The notes beneath the pieces are model-generated. The model did not search any database, was not told the DNA's origin, and saw only the letters and a program-made list of their open reading frames with translations. Both the position numbers and the translations under genes were made by a program. A stretch of DNA of 64,000 bases, from NCBI GenBank assembly GCA_028023455.1, contig JAQFVV010012531.1, positions 1,364,001 through 1,428,000 of the forward strand. Reading direction: 5' to 3'. This DNA comes from Epiperipatus broadwayi. Taxonomy: Eukaryota; Onychophora; Udeonychophora; Euonychophora; Peripatidae. This document shows, piece by piece, positions 34,361-46,489 of this stretch; within the stretch, counting starts at the first letter, position 1, and every line of letters starts with the position of its first letter.

Positions 34361-36103
34361 CAGATTGACTTACGAATTTCACTTAAGGGTCTTCTAACTT
34401 CTGGACTAAATTTCTCTATAAAACATTAAATCATGGCCTTATTATCCTCGGGAGTATCACAACTATCTCTGCCAGAAATAAATTCTGGTCACATTACTAT
34501 TGTATATTTATTTTAATGTCAACATTCTGATACTCATCTAGCTAGTCTAAATTAATTTGAAATTTTTATTCTCCAATAAAAACAGATATCCATATACGAT
34601 CTATTAGAAGTCTAAATGAGTTGGTTATTTAAAAACAATTCTAAGCTAACTCAGAAACCTTCAGTTATATTTTTAAAATGTATAACTTCTACTCAAGCCA
34701 GAATAAAAAATTGTTTATAGTTTTCAAAACATCAAAGAAAAAATAAGCTTGGGGAAGGGCTTCATTAAGCCATAGAGTTTGGTTCTAATATTTCTGGTCC
34801 TGATGTATGTTTTTTCTTTGAAAATATAGAAACTTTAATATAGTTCTATAAATATTTTTTTTGTTTGATAAATAAGATCACTTTATAGAAGTTTTATTAA
34901 ATTCAAAACCATAAAAAAAAAAGTTCACGATATTAAAGGAGAGAAAATCCCAGAGAGACATACAATGGAAGAAGAGAGACGGGATGGATAGATGACTAGT
35001 GAGGTAGTTAGATAGACAAATAGACAGATAGACAACTAGATGAATAGTTAAATTGGTGAATTTATATATCAGTGCCGCTCCTCATTTTTTTTTCTATGTA
35101 TTCCTCAGCTTTTGCAATTATATAGTTCTTGGCTTGCTTTCTTATAAAAGTTGAGCTGTAAATGTTTCTATCAATGAAATGAACGTATATAAATATACTT
35201 TGCTGTTTATAGAGATGTTTATTTCATAATATGGTTTTCCACAATATCTCAAGACTTCAAACAACTTTTGAACTCGCAAGTGGGTGCACAGCAATTTCAT
35301 TCCAACGTACCTAGTACCTAATTGAAACAATAAAAATCGCAAAAAATTCGAAAAATGAAAGAGGAATTTTGTTACGATCTAATTACTTTATTATGAGACA
35401 ACTGCTTAAAGAAGTTCAATTGATAAAGATATCCTTTTCCTAACATTAACATACTGGAAACATTCTCAGTGGATTGGACGCGGTAAAAGGAAAGAGCAAA
35501 GCCACTTGCTCCATTGTTTGCTGAAATGACTGCAACAAACCTGAGTCCTGTTGTCCATATGAGATTCTCTGGAAATGTGAGCGGACGCTAGTAGTTATTA
35601 TTATTGCTGTTCGTCATTATCTCAATGATAAAACAATATTTAATTAAAAATATTGAATTATTTTATTCTTTTGAGATTTAATTTAAAATTATGTTTTTAA
35701 TTAATATAAAGTTATTTATTTTCATTTTTTTTCCTTTTTAAAAAGTAATTGTTCAATCAATTCTGTTTGTATTTTAACTGTGTTTATAACGCAGCAATCA
35801 ATGAGTAAAAAAAATGTTAAAAATAAACATTATATAAGAATGTAAATATTTATGTATTAAATATAAAAAAAAACTGTACACCCATTGCCTACTTATTTAA
35901 CTACATATGTATAAAAATCATATATATCTACTAACTTGTGCCTTATAAGCAGTGCTTTAAATAAAGATTTGTTAAATAATACACATAGCTAGATTGATAG
36001 AAGAAAATAATGGATAACTGAGTGAATGGGAGAATGGATGACTAGATAGACAGATTTAAAAAAAAGAATGAGAATGTGAAGAATGAAACAGAGTGGGAGA
36101 GCA
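34361..36103. other. No gene recognised
   Basis: Short imperfect GATA/GACA tract at about 34,975-35,045. The patch at about 35,440-35,600 has balanced composition but no convincing frame. Confidence 0.5.
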
Positions 36104-36307
36104 ACCGAGAGAGAGAGAGGGAGAGAGAGGGAGAGAAAGAGGGAGAGAGAGAGGAAGAGAGGGAGAGAGAGAGGGAGAGAGAGGGGGAGAGAGGGAGAGA
36201 GAGGGAGAGAGAGGGAGAGAGAGAGGGGGAGAGAGAGAGAGAGAGAGGGAGAGAGAGGGAGAGAGAGAGGGAGAGAGAGGGAGAGAGGGAAAGAGGGAGA
36301 GAGAGAT
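36104..36307. repeat. Purine-only (GA/GGGA)n tract
   Basis: About 200 bases consisting solely of G and A on the plus strand, imperfect GAGA and GGGA units. All overlapping long frames are artefacts of this tract. Polypurine tracts of this length can adopt triplex structure. Confidence 0.95.
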
Positions 36308-36600
<293 letters not shown>

Positions 36601-37929
36601 GCTTGATAAATAAGTAAACAGATATGTAGATAGAGGAACAAACACATATATCAATGTGTGTGATTCATTGGGCAGGAAAACAGATAGATATAAAAATAAA
36701 ATTAGTAATTAGTCATAAACTATAATAATTATTGTATTACGTAGCTCTTCTAATATTTTTTTCAAAATGTGTTTTACTTTCCTGCAGAAAAGAATGTCTA
36801 TGTGTTGTTACATGTTTTTAGTGCTTTTGCTTCATTTCCTTAATAGGTGCTAATTTGTAAATATGAATATAGTAAAATATGTATTTTATAATTTGCAATC
36901 ATTCTTATTTACTGTACTAATTGTATATGCGTAATAATTAGCAGAGTTTGATGGACTTCATAGATTAAATTATAATGGGAATTTCATCTTTCAGTTATGA
37001 TGAAATCTGAAAAATAACTAATTAAAAACTGGCATTGCAAATTAAAATTGCATTATCTATGAACAGTATTTCTTTTCTGACTCATATATTTTTAAATAAT
37101 ACTCTAGGATTACATTTAAAAAAATGTAAGTCTTTATATGCGAAAACTAAAAGAATCACAACTCCCCAGATATTTTTGTAAGTAAACAAGCCTTTCTTGT
37201 AAAAACTTAAATATAATAACTAGAACATTTTCACACTTTACTGATAAATCTGCCAATTTTTATACATAACTCTTTATGGGAAAGATAGGAAGTTATGACT
37301 CTTTCATTCTTCACAGACATAAAGTATTTGTGTTTGTTTTACAATTTATATAATCTACAATACTAAACTAAAAAGGAATACACTTTTTGTAACGAGTAAT
37401 ACAGAACTACTTTTATTAGATAATATGATTTTAGTTGGCAATGAAAGTTTTTAAATGGCTTGTAAGTGTAGCTTTTACCACATAAATAATTGCATAGCAA
37501 TAGCATCTGCATTGGCAGAAATGCATGGAGTGGATGTTAGGATTTTTTTCTGTTCACTTTTTTAAGCTCTCAAAGAGAAATCAAGGGATCTTCTTTTAAT
37601 AATCAGCAAATTCATTCCAAAATTAAAAAAAATACATGGATGACTGAAGTATCAACCAGTGTTGTGATTTTACTGGATTTTTATCTCAGAGTTAATTATT
37701 AAAAATCATCATAGACTTTCTTTTTAGTTACTTAATAATTATTAATTACCAATTGAGGTTTTTTTGGGCAGAATAAATGTATGCGTGAATGATCTTTTTT
37801 TTCTAATAAATATTCATAACCATGACCAACAAAAATAAATTTTGGTCTATATTCCAGGAAACTAAATACCAGGATATTAAGAATCTCCTTACTGCAAACC
37901 CAGACTTCCATTAACTACAGAACATTTGC
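36601..37929. other. AT-rich sequence, no gene recognised
   Basis: No supported feature. Confidence 0.5.
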
Positions 37930-40450
37930 AAGTAAAAGAAGATTGCATGATTTGAAAAAACTGCCTAATATTAAATGAAAAATTGTTGGACTGTGTAAAA
38001 TTAGAAGAAAATGTGATAAGAATCAAAAAGGGGATATGTACTTTATTACAAAAGCAAAATGGGATTCATTATAAATAAAAAGTGAAAGAACAATATTGAG
38101 GAGTGGCTAGCTCTTCAGATAGTGCCAAGTTTAGTTATTCAAATTAAGATAAAACATTAAATACAGAAGATAATTCAGATTTAAGCCCCAATGAGTTATC
38201 ATTATGATAGGAAGTTTATAAGGGTGTATAAAATACTTTGAAGAGAACAGACAATGTTTCAAAAATTTTCATAAGAGAAAGATGATTAAAATGCTATAGA
38301 TAAATTTGATTATGGTGACAGAAATGAAAGAGAATCAAAACTGTTGAGTTCACAAGGGGGAAAACCTCTGAACTTTATAAAGTCTTCATTTGAAAACAGT
38401 ATTAAATGGAAATTGATATGGGACCATCCAAATGAAGATATAGCAAAATTGGATTATAATTTGACTAACAGAAAATATATATTACAAGATTGTAATATTT
38501 TAATACATTCAACATCGGGAGTGAATTTTAATTAGTAAAATGTAAGACTCATATTAAGGACAGAAACCACTAAGAAAGACAGTATTATCAGTTATTTCTA
38601 ACTTTCAAAAACACTCCTATGAACTTAAATTAGAACTTGCAAATTATTTTAAGATATGAGTAGAGTTTAAGATGGTTCAGACTAAAATCAACAAGAAAAC
38701 TGATTATCTATTGGGTACTGCAAATTAGATACCTAATCAAATAAGACAAGGTATAAAAAAGAAATATGAAATTTTTAAAAATAATCCATTAAAGAGAATT
38801 GAATGTCTGGAATTTTATAACATGAACCAAAAAAATGAAATTTGAATTTGAGAAAGTATATCCAGTGAATTAGCAAGAAAAGTTATAGAAGAAACATAAA
38901 AGATTCCAAAGTATAATGCAATATTTTGGTATTGGAAAAAAAAAGTTGTTTCATCTATAGGAAAGAAAGATGAAACAATTATTAAAAAGAGAGGTGACAT
39001 CATGAAATGTATAGAAAAGTTCTATAAAAATTATATAATAACAAAGAACAAAAAACAGAATATCCCCTATATTTATTACATTTTCTGAATTGATAAGTAC
39101 TTTAAATGAAGAAGTGAGACATGCAATTAAATTTATGAAAAAGAAATTATATTTTAAAAGAATCACATGAATAGAAAAATTGTGAGCAAAGATATATACT
39201 AAATGTGTAAATCATAAAGATATATCAGAAAACAGAAGAATGCAGGAATGTTAATATTTAAGAAAGGTTATAAAAAGATCTTGCAAATTATAAATCTCCC
39301 AGCCGTCTATCAGTACTATATAATTTTTTTTACAAGATAATTATAACTCGTCTACAGACAACATTGAATTTCAACCAACCAAAAGAACAAACTGAATTTA
39401 AAAATTGATTTTAGCATACTGTATCTTATTCAAGTAGAGAGAAAAGTTATAGAAAATAAAATAATGAATAAAAGTTAGTACTATACTTTGGATTTGTAGA
39501 TTAGGAAAAAATATTTGATTATAGGAAAATTAAAGCTTTGTATCATCAAGATAAAAACCAGAGATATTGTCATAATCTGAAAAATAATCAGCAATGGTGA
39601 TTAGATTACATAAGATAACAAAAAGATTAGCATACTGAAAAGAGTCTATAACAGGGTGAGTCCATAACTTCAAAATTTTTTACTGCAATTTAAGTATTTT
39701 ATGGATAAAAATAGGAAGCTAAGGGAATAAAAATGAATATTATTTATGTCATTTAGATTTTGGAAATGATGTGGTTACTTTTGCAAAAAAAAAAATTACT
39801 TCAAAGCTTTGAAAACTGTTGCAAAAGTTATTAGAAAAAACTAAGAAAGTAAGACTAACAATAAATACTAAAAAGACTAAAATAATGTTCAATGAATTTT
39901 CTCAGAAGAAAATATTTTAACATTTATGAATTACATGAAGTTAATAACTGCAAATATCTTGGTCAGATATTAATGCAAATGTAAAAGTAATGGATGAAAT
40001 TAATCAAAGAATTAAAGTTGGATATAGTGTTTGTGGTAGGAAAACTTAGTATTAAAAGAAAATATGCCTATGTGTTTGGAAAAAAAGTTTTTTAATATAT
40101 AGATTTTATTAGTTTTTGTTTATGTACCTGAGATTTGGATACTTAATAAAAGAGCAATACAGAGACTTCAGACCTCTCAATTACGGATGAAGGGATGTAT
40201 GTTAGGATAACAAAAAAATATCAAAAATATAATACACAGGTAAGAGAATAAACAGGTATTAGTGATATCACTGAAAAAAATTAAGAAATTGAAAAAGATC
40301 TAGAAAAAAAAACAGATGTGAAATGTGTGTGAAGCAAGAAAAGTTTGCTATGAATTGGAGAAAGTAGATTAAGCTTGGAGAGATTTTCATCCTGCAGAGA
40401 ATTGATAATGATTAAAAATGATAATATATATATAAATTACTACTGAAATG
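37930..40450 (+). pseudogene. RTE-clade non-LTR retrotransposon, long decayed copy
   Basis: Frame-shifting translation recovers, in the right order for an RTE element, an endonuclease start ('VGLCKIRRK' near 37,985) and an endonuclease end ('LTNRKYILQD' near 38,460). RT motif 1-2 follows ('KKGYKKDLANYK' near 39,265, 'TRLQTTLNFNQPKEQ' near 39,350), with '(F)VDxEKIFDY' near 39,495. The catalytic FADD box is decayed to FGND at about 39,757. 'NTKKTKIMFN' lies near 39,865, 'INQRIKVGYSVCGRK' near 39,995, and the C-terminal tail is at 40,240-40,440. Dozens of stops and indels are present. RTE elements encode one APE endonuclease-RT protein of about 1,000 residues, and about 2.5 kb of it is represented. 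It ends in 'aatgattaaaaatgat', consistent with RTE 3' repeats. Confidence 0.8.
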
Positions 40451-42117
40451 TGATGGCTGATGAGAAATAAAGTCTGATCTTTAACACAGCTATCATCAAA
40501 CCTACTATCTGAGCATTGTTGTTTGTTTGTTTTAATAGTTAATTGGAATTTGACTATCTACAATTTATATTTAATCATATTTCATCTCATATATGATATA
40601 TGCACATGAACACATGCAAATTGACTGCTGAGATCTGTTAGGCATTCCATGTATTTTAGGAAGTGAAATTATATAAATAAGAATTAGCTCCCTTAATAGT
40701 AGTGATCATAATTTCTTTATAATAGAAGTGATTAGTAATATGATGGAAAATAGTAATAAAAGTAGAAAGGATAATAAAAGAAGTAAATGGAGAATGAAGA
40801 ATAAGATAGGAAAATATAAAGTAAAAGTAGACGAAAAGCTCCTTTAATAGTATTTTTCTTTAAGTAATCTATTAAGATATGTAGAAAGAGTTTATCATTA
40901 ATTTACTAGTAAAAGTAATTTACATTTTGAATACTTCAATAAGAAATTAATAAACAGTTATTCTTTATCAAATTTCATCTGGTACAAAAAGATATAATTT
41001 ACATTGGAAGAACATCAAAAGTTATATTAGTTTAATGTTGTTACCCTATCAGAAAAAAAAAAAAACGTTATTAAAACTATTAAATTACCCCGGCGAAGCA
41101 CAACCTATTTTTAAGAGATACTAAAACTTTTGACTAAATTAGAAAATATAATGAGACAATTATGTTATTTTTCATTGAGAGAATTTCTCTCAGTAGGATT
41201 ACTGGGGAATTAAACTAGTCGGACCGTTATTCATTTTGCTATACGATGAAAAACATGAAAATGAAATTTGCTTTATTATGGATATTTTCCCAAAACAATT
41301 ACCTCAGACCTTAATATTTAAAAAAGATGCATTATTATATTTATATTTTTAATTTTTTCTTTTTTGAAAATATTTTTATTTTTTTATGGATACATATAAA
41401 TTTATTGAGAATTTTACGATCCATAAAAATTCGGTGATCCTTCAAGGAATCGACTCATGGGTTGAATACCTTGCTTAAGACTGCTGAAGTAGTTTTAGTC
41501 ATAGCTTGACATTCCTTTTTAAGGCATTCTTTCTTCTAAAGTCAAGTGTCACTCATTTTAAGAGTATATGGATGAGTACTGTGAAAAATGTACAATTGAA
41601 TTTAAATGATTTTGTTTAGATCATGTTTAAAATTAATATATAATTAACATTAAACATTTAACAAAAATCATGGAAATAAATATATCTTATGAACAGATAA
41701 AAGATGCCTTTTCGTTCAGTCATACAATTCACAAATCGGGAGGGGGGGGGGAGGCAGAAATGCGAAAGATTTGTACTGAATTTGGAAATTGAAAAATACT
41801 TAACCGTAAAAATAATTAACGTATTATTACTGGAATATCTTTTAATTTAAAATGTTAAATTTTTTTTATTATTAATATAACTAAATTTATTGCATTTCTA
41901 GATATTTAAAATGTAGCTACTCTTTTTTAAATGATTTCATACGCATTTGCAAAAATACGGAATGACTTGAGAGTTTAACGGGAAAATGGTAAGACCAGAA
42001 ATAACTTTGTACATAAATTCAATTAAATCCGTAATTAGAATATCTTTAAACGAATAATAATTAGAATTAGATGCATACATTTTAACGCTAATTCATTTAT
42101 AAGATTTAAATATTTGC
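40451..42117. other. AT-rich sequence, no gene recognised
   Basis: G-run at about 41,741-41,751; nothing else supported. Confidence 0.5.
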
Positions 42118-42245
42118 ATAGCTTGTGCAGTGGGAAAGTGTCAAAGGTTTCAATTCAAGATCCTGGGATCAAAGCATAGCTTTGTCACTTTCAGAGTTTC
42201 AACTTCTTATGGAACTTTTGAAAAATAAATCATTCGATTTTTTTT
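42118..42245 (+). repeat. Decayed SINE-like repeat, family B
   Basis: Shares 'gcagtgggaaagtgtcaaa', 'caacttctta' and 'aaataaatcattcgat' type blocks with the copy at 43,870. A- and B-box resemblance is weak. Confidence 0.35.
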
Positions 42246-42988
42246 TTAGTCAGAAATATTTTTTTCATTCCTGGCTAAAATCTTATAGAAACAAAGTATG
42301 TTAAATTCTTAATACCTAGACCAAAGGTTCATAATATTGCAACAATTATTAGCAGCCCAAGGGGGGTTGCTAAAATAAAATTAAAAAATCAAAACATTTT
42401 ATCACAAGCTAAATATAACCACGTTTCATTTTTGCCAAAACTCTGTAATTTGTAGACTCTACAATGACTATCACATGCGAAATAATAAATACAATTATAG
42501 ACACAATGATTGCTGGAAATTTTTTTGTTTTTTAGCTAGAACGTAAGTATCTATATGTTTCGTAACGTTCTGGTCATGTTAATGTAAAATGCGAATAATA
42601 AATAACTAATTATTTATACTTTATAAGTAACCAATTTGATGTGATTCTATTGAATGAATATTTGAGTAAATAAAAAATACGTGTAATGTAAAAAATATAC
42701 ATTTTAACAGAGAGAATCGTTCGTCTCGATTTATACTAACTATAAAGCAATGTGTCAATATCTAATTTTTAAAAATATCTAAATGCTTTTTATCATATGT
42801 AAATGAGGTCGTGCATGAAAAAACTGCAGTTCTATTATTACCATGTAAGTTTCGCATTGATATCTATAAATCAGCAAGAGTGATGTGATATGTTGGACTA
42901 TTTCCATCATCTATGAGTGAATGCTGAATGTATAGAAAATTTTAAACTTTCCAAATACAAACAACATGTTAGTAATAACACACAAATA

Positions 42989-43060
42989 GACAACACGGGT
43001 TAGTAATTATATAACATTTCTAGTAGTATTATTCTCCACTCTTCTTCAGTGTTGCTGGCC
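42989..43060 (-). ncRNA. Hammerhead-like motif, family F, minus-strand unit
   Basis: CUGAAGA (complement of 43,043-43,049), a stem II segment weakened by substitutions, and GAAA (complement of 43,017-43,020), then UG, UU. The proximal stem I arm has changed (AUAU where GUGU is in the other unit). Less intact than the plus-strand copy. Confidence 0.4.
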
Positions 43061-43062
43061 TA

Positions 43063-43162
43063 TATGCACAATGACAATATTAGTTTAGAAGTTGAACTTG
43101 CACCTTTAGATTTTTGAATATCGAATTTAAGGCAAACGCTCTACCAACCGAGCTATTCTGTC
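43063..43162 (-). promoter_or_regulatory. tRNA-like pol III promoter head, minus strand
   Basis: Reads GACAGAATAGCTCGGTTGGT, with a good A box, then 'agagcgtttgcc' and, about 50 bases on, a B box 'agttcaacttc'. It is better preserved than the plus-strand head. The segment between the boxes is longer than a normal anticodon arm, so this is not a functional tRNA gene; isotype undetermined. Confidence 0.55.
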
Positions 43163-43213
43163 AAAGGCAACATATAGTAGAAATTTGATATATTTATATA
43201 TGACAGTGCCTAC

Positions 43214-43292
43214 GACAGAATAGCTCAGTTGATAGAATGTTTGCCTTAAATTCGATATTCAAGAATCTAAAGGTGCAAGTTCAACTTCTAAG
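43214..43292 (+). promoter_or_regulatory. tRNA-like pol III promoter head, plus strand
   Basis: GACAGAATAGCTCAGTTGAT starts at 43,214; the B-box-like 'aagttcaacttc' lies at about 43,278-43,289. It drives toward the hammerhead motif at 43,317. Promoter function is inferred from box similarity. Confidence 0.55.
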
Positions 43293-43316
43293 TGAATATT
43301 GTCACTGTGTATATAA

Positions 43317-43395
43317 GACAGCAACACCTGAAGAAGAGTGGAGAATACTACTACTCGAAACGTTGTGTAATTATTAACCTGTGTTGTCTATTTGT
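43317..43395 (+). ncRNA. Hammerhead-like motif, family F, plus-strand unit
   Basis: GACAGC, ACAC, then CUGAAGA at 43,328-43,334 (position 7 may be any base) and one extra A. Stem II is GAGUGG/CUACUC with a 9-nt loop, and GAAA lies at 43,357-43,360. Then C-G, UU, and GUGU pairing with ACAC. About 14 bases on, GUUGUC pairs with GACAGC (one G-U) as outer stem I. Stem III is the single C-G pair, so dimer cleavage would be expected. The extra A at the base of stem II is non-canonical and makes activity uncertain. Confidence 0.5.
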
Positions 43396-43560
43396 GTGTT
43401 ATTACTAACAAGTTATTTGTATTTGGAAAGTTTAAATAAAGTTTAAAATTTTCTATACATTCAGCATTCACACATAGATGATGGAAATAGTCCAACATAT
43501 TACATCTAATAATATACATTCATCACAAACCTTTCAAACAAATAATAAATAGCAAGAGTG

Positions 43561-43869
43561 CGTTTGTAAATTTTCTCCTCTGAGTTTTAAGACAGATATA
43601 TTCTATTGTTTCTTGCGACTATATTTAATTTCTATTTATATACAAGAAAAAAATTATGATCTTGGTTTCTAAGACTTACATTGATAAGCTTAAATTTGCA
43701 ACCCTTCTTTCAAATGATATTGTGAAAATTGAAACAAAACTTATCCCCATATTAAATGGGGGTATTTTCAAACTAGGTTAGAAAAATGAAGAAACGATTT
43801 TAAAATTGAACTTAACTATAACGCTAAAAATATGGAAAATATAATGATTTACACAAATAACAAAATCAA
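43561..43869. other. No gene recognised
   Basis: AT-rich; nothing supported. Confidence 0.5.
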
Positions 43870-43985
43870 TTGCCCTGTGTGATTTAGTGCTGTATAGAGT
43901 GTCAAAGTCTGGAATATAAAGATCTTAGATTCAAACTTCTTGTGAACCTCTGAGCAATAAAACCATTTGATTATTTTATTTTACA
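43870..43985 (+). repeat. Decayed SINE-like repeat, family B
   Basis: Contains 'agagtgtcaaagtc', 'agattcaaacttctt' (B-box-like) and the tail 'gcaataaaaccatttga'. Best copy of the family shared with 4,921 and 42,118. Confidence 0.42.
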
Positions 43986-43989
43986 AGAT

Positions 43990-45640
43990 TAATTATTCAA
44001 TTTATTAGATAATATTAAATTTACTCAATTATAATGTAGTGGTAGGCTTATCAGTTCACTATGCACACAACCTGGAATTTAAGTCTATAATAATTGATTC
44101 ATGAAAATTATTTCAGATCACAAAAGGTAAGAATTTTTTCTTCCAGATAATCAGCCTGAAGCTAGCCCAGTTAGCTATTCAGTAGTCAATAAATGAGTAT
44201 CTGGTTATTATTAACTAAAATGCAAAAATATCAGAATATTGGTAGCTGGTCAGATAAAGTAAATGTACTGATTATTAAAAAAAAAAAAAACTATATAAAA
44301 GTATAAAAAGTAGAATTAAAAATAAGTATTGAAAAGAGTAACTATAAGGTTAATGACTTTTCAAAAAAAGGATAATAAAGAAGATAGTAAGGAATTAAAC
44401 GATAACAACTATAAATATTAAAATCAAGTAGTACTGTTTTAGTATGCATTCCAGCCATTTTGAATTATAAGAACCGCCCAAAACCACCACTGATACATCC
44501 AAGCGATAAATGACATTATCCACACGTGATAGCGATATCACCATTCTTTACAAAATCGCAATTTACATCAATAATCAGTATAGATAGAAACATATCAATT
44601 AATCACAGAATTAAAATTTGATGGAATGTTTTCATAGAAATAATTTAAGTTTTTTTTTTTTTTAATGTTCATATTCTGGAAAATAAAGAATTTTAATAAA
44701 TGGGTTCTACAAACGTTTAATTAAAATATGAGTCTCGGACATTTAAAATAACAGCAATGCCAAATCTAGAAATCATACATCAAAATGTTAGAGATGTATA
44801 ATGAAATTTACTAAAATTAAAAAAAAAAAATTCATGAGATGATAGAAAATATATATATACCACTGTTTTCATTAAAAATACTAATAAATAAATAAATTGA
44901 GCTGATCATGTAGATTTTAATAGATGGACAATTGAAGTTTAAAATTGAATACAAAATAAATTTAAAAGATTAAAAAAATATATGCAGGTATTTTGGATGT
45001 AATGTTGAAATGAAATATTGGAAACTCTGGAATAAATTCTAAAGTACCTTCATTCTGCAGTGAGTATATAATAGTTATATATGTATCTGTGTGTGTGTGT
45101 GTGTGTGTGTGTAAATACGTTTAATATTTCTTTTTATCGCGTCCATTTATATAAACTCAAAATACTGTTTAATATGTTAATGCTAGAAATTAAAAGTGAA
45201 TAATTAATCATATTTTGTTTCAAACAACAAAAAGCCGATAAAACAGATAGAATTAAATAGCTTATAAATGATAAGTTATAAAACAAACGTATTACGACAA
45301 GAACGAATAAAGTTTAAAAAAGGGCATCCGGTTGCTAAGCAACTCATCTGCATCAATTTTATTTATCAAAAATTTGTGACCTTAAATTTAGAGATTATTT
45401 AAAATTCAAAAATCGATTAAAAAATATAAAATGTCATAAAAATGTAAATGACACTGTTTTATATTTTTATATATAAGCAGATGTTGAATGAAATACAAAC
45501 ACTATTATATTTTTGATATTATATAGTATAAAAATATATATTAATCAACTTTTTTAATTTACAGATATAGTTGTAATGGGATAGTAAAAAGTATTTAGCA
45601 AAAAGATGGCAATAGTTTTAATAACCAATGAGAAAACTAA
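43990..45640. other. No gene recognised; (GT)n tract at 45,088-45,112
   Basis: AT-rich. A palindromic GTTGCTAAGCAAC lies at about 45,331. No supported reading frame. Confidence 0.5.
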
Positions 45641-45899
45641 GTTAAAGTGAATCAGATTGTGGGTGTCTGATTAATGAAGTGATATTTAAAATATTTTTTT
45701 AATCTTTTGAGACTAGTCTCAAAAGCCATAGGTGTAAGATGGACTATTGGACAAAGGATTGTAATCAAGAATGCCAAAACCACAATGGTACAAATCACTG
45801 TAGACATCAAAGATCAACAGAATATTGGGTGTCAGTTAATTTATGATAATAGCAAGGAAAGTAGTTAACTGTTTAAGGTTTGAATGGGATCTTTAGCAA

Positions 45900-46195
45900 C
45901 AGGGGATTATACACGTAAATGAAAAAATGTGGATGATTTCATCTGCAAGTTGTGTAAGGAAGGCATAGAAAATATTAGGCATCTGTTAATTGAATGTAAA
46001 TGCCTGAAAGTAGAAAGGGTACAAATAATAAAGTTGTGGAAGAATAAATATAAGCAAAGTGATTACAAAGAAAGTGGATTAATGATTTTTGTGCTGGGTT
46101 TGAGAAAAGATAAAGGGTATTTAGATATAATGGCCATGAAGTTGACAAAGATTATGTTGTGGAAATGGGATAAAGCAGGATATGGAAAAACATAG
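45900..46195 (+). pseudogene. C-terminal zinc-finger relic of another non-LTR retrotransposon
   Basis: The frame at 45,929-46,195 encodes 'CKLCKEGIENIRHLLIEC', a CX2CX8HX4C finger with exactly the spacing of the Tx1-like ORF2 C-terminal fingers, followed by a basic, Trp-containing tail as in those proteins. Sequence outside the finger differs from the three Tx1-like copies, so it belongs to a different family or subfamily. Upstream (45,650-45,900) similar coding texture is interrupted by stops. It lies immediately before Tx1-like copy 2. Confidence 0.55.
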
Positions 46196-46489
46196 GGTGG
46201 GGAATGGAAAGGGAAGCTAAAGTGGCTAATAGGTTTCTCTGGGCATAGTTGCTGCGAGTTTCCTGATTCAGTATAAGGAGAAATCACAGAGCAGCACATC
46301 ACATCAAATCAGGTAAAAATGTTCCACATTAACACCATTAAAAAGATAATAAAAACCACCAGAAACAAACTAAAATATATATATAACATCAAAAATTCTA
46401 ATATTAAATTAATTGATATCAACTAACAGAAAAAAAATAAGCTGAATTTAATTGATAATTTTTAAATTGAAAATCAACTTCAACTAATT

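Larger units (their letters stand above)
42873..43560. mobile_element. Inverted dimer of a tRNA-promoter/hammerhead SINE-like element, family F
   Basis: Two units in head-to-head orientation: minus-strand unit 42,883-43,162 and plus-strand unit 43,214-43,550, with a 51-bp spacer. Each unit runs from a tRNA-like head (A box 'tagctcagttga' or 'tagctcggttgg', B box 'agttcaacttc') through a hammerhead-like motif to a shared tail ('ttctatacattcagcatt', 'gatggaaatagtccaaca'). AGCAAGAGTG at 42,873-42,882 recurs at 43,551-43,560, flanking the whole structure. This indicates that the inverted dimer inserted as one unit. A tRNA-type promoter joined to a hammerhead resembles the schistosome Sm-alpha type SINE in design. 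A related tail is at 54,463. Confidence 0.7.

Noticed and set aside
38815-39166. Minus-strand frames at 38,815-39,166
   Set aside because: Antisense of the decayed RTE copy, AT-rich, no motif.
43063-43292. Possible functional tRNA genes
   Set aside because: The interval between A and B boxes is too long and no normal anticodon arm or closed acceptor stem can be drawn. These are SINE-type heads.
45331-45343. Palindrome GTTGCTAAGCAAC as an RFX site
   Set aside because: A single match without a neighbouring gene; expected by chance at this window size with relaxed matching.
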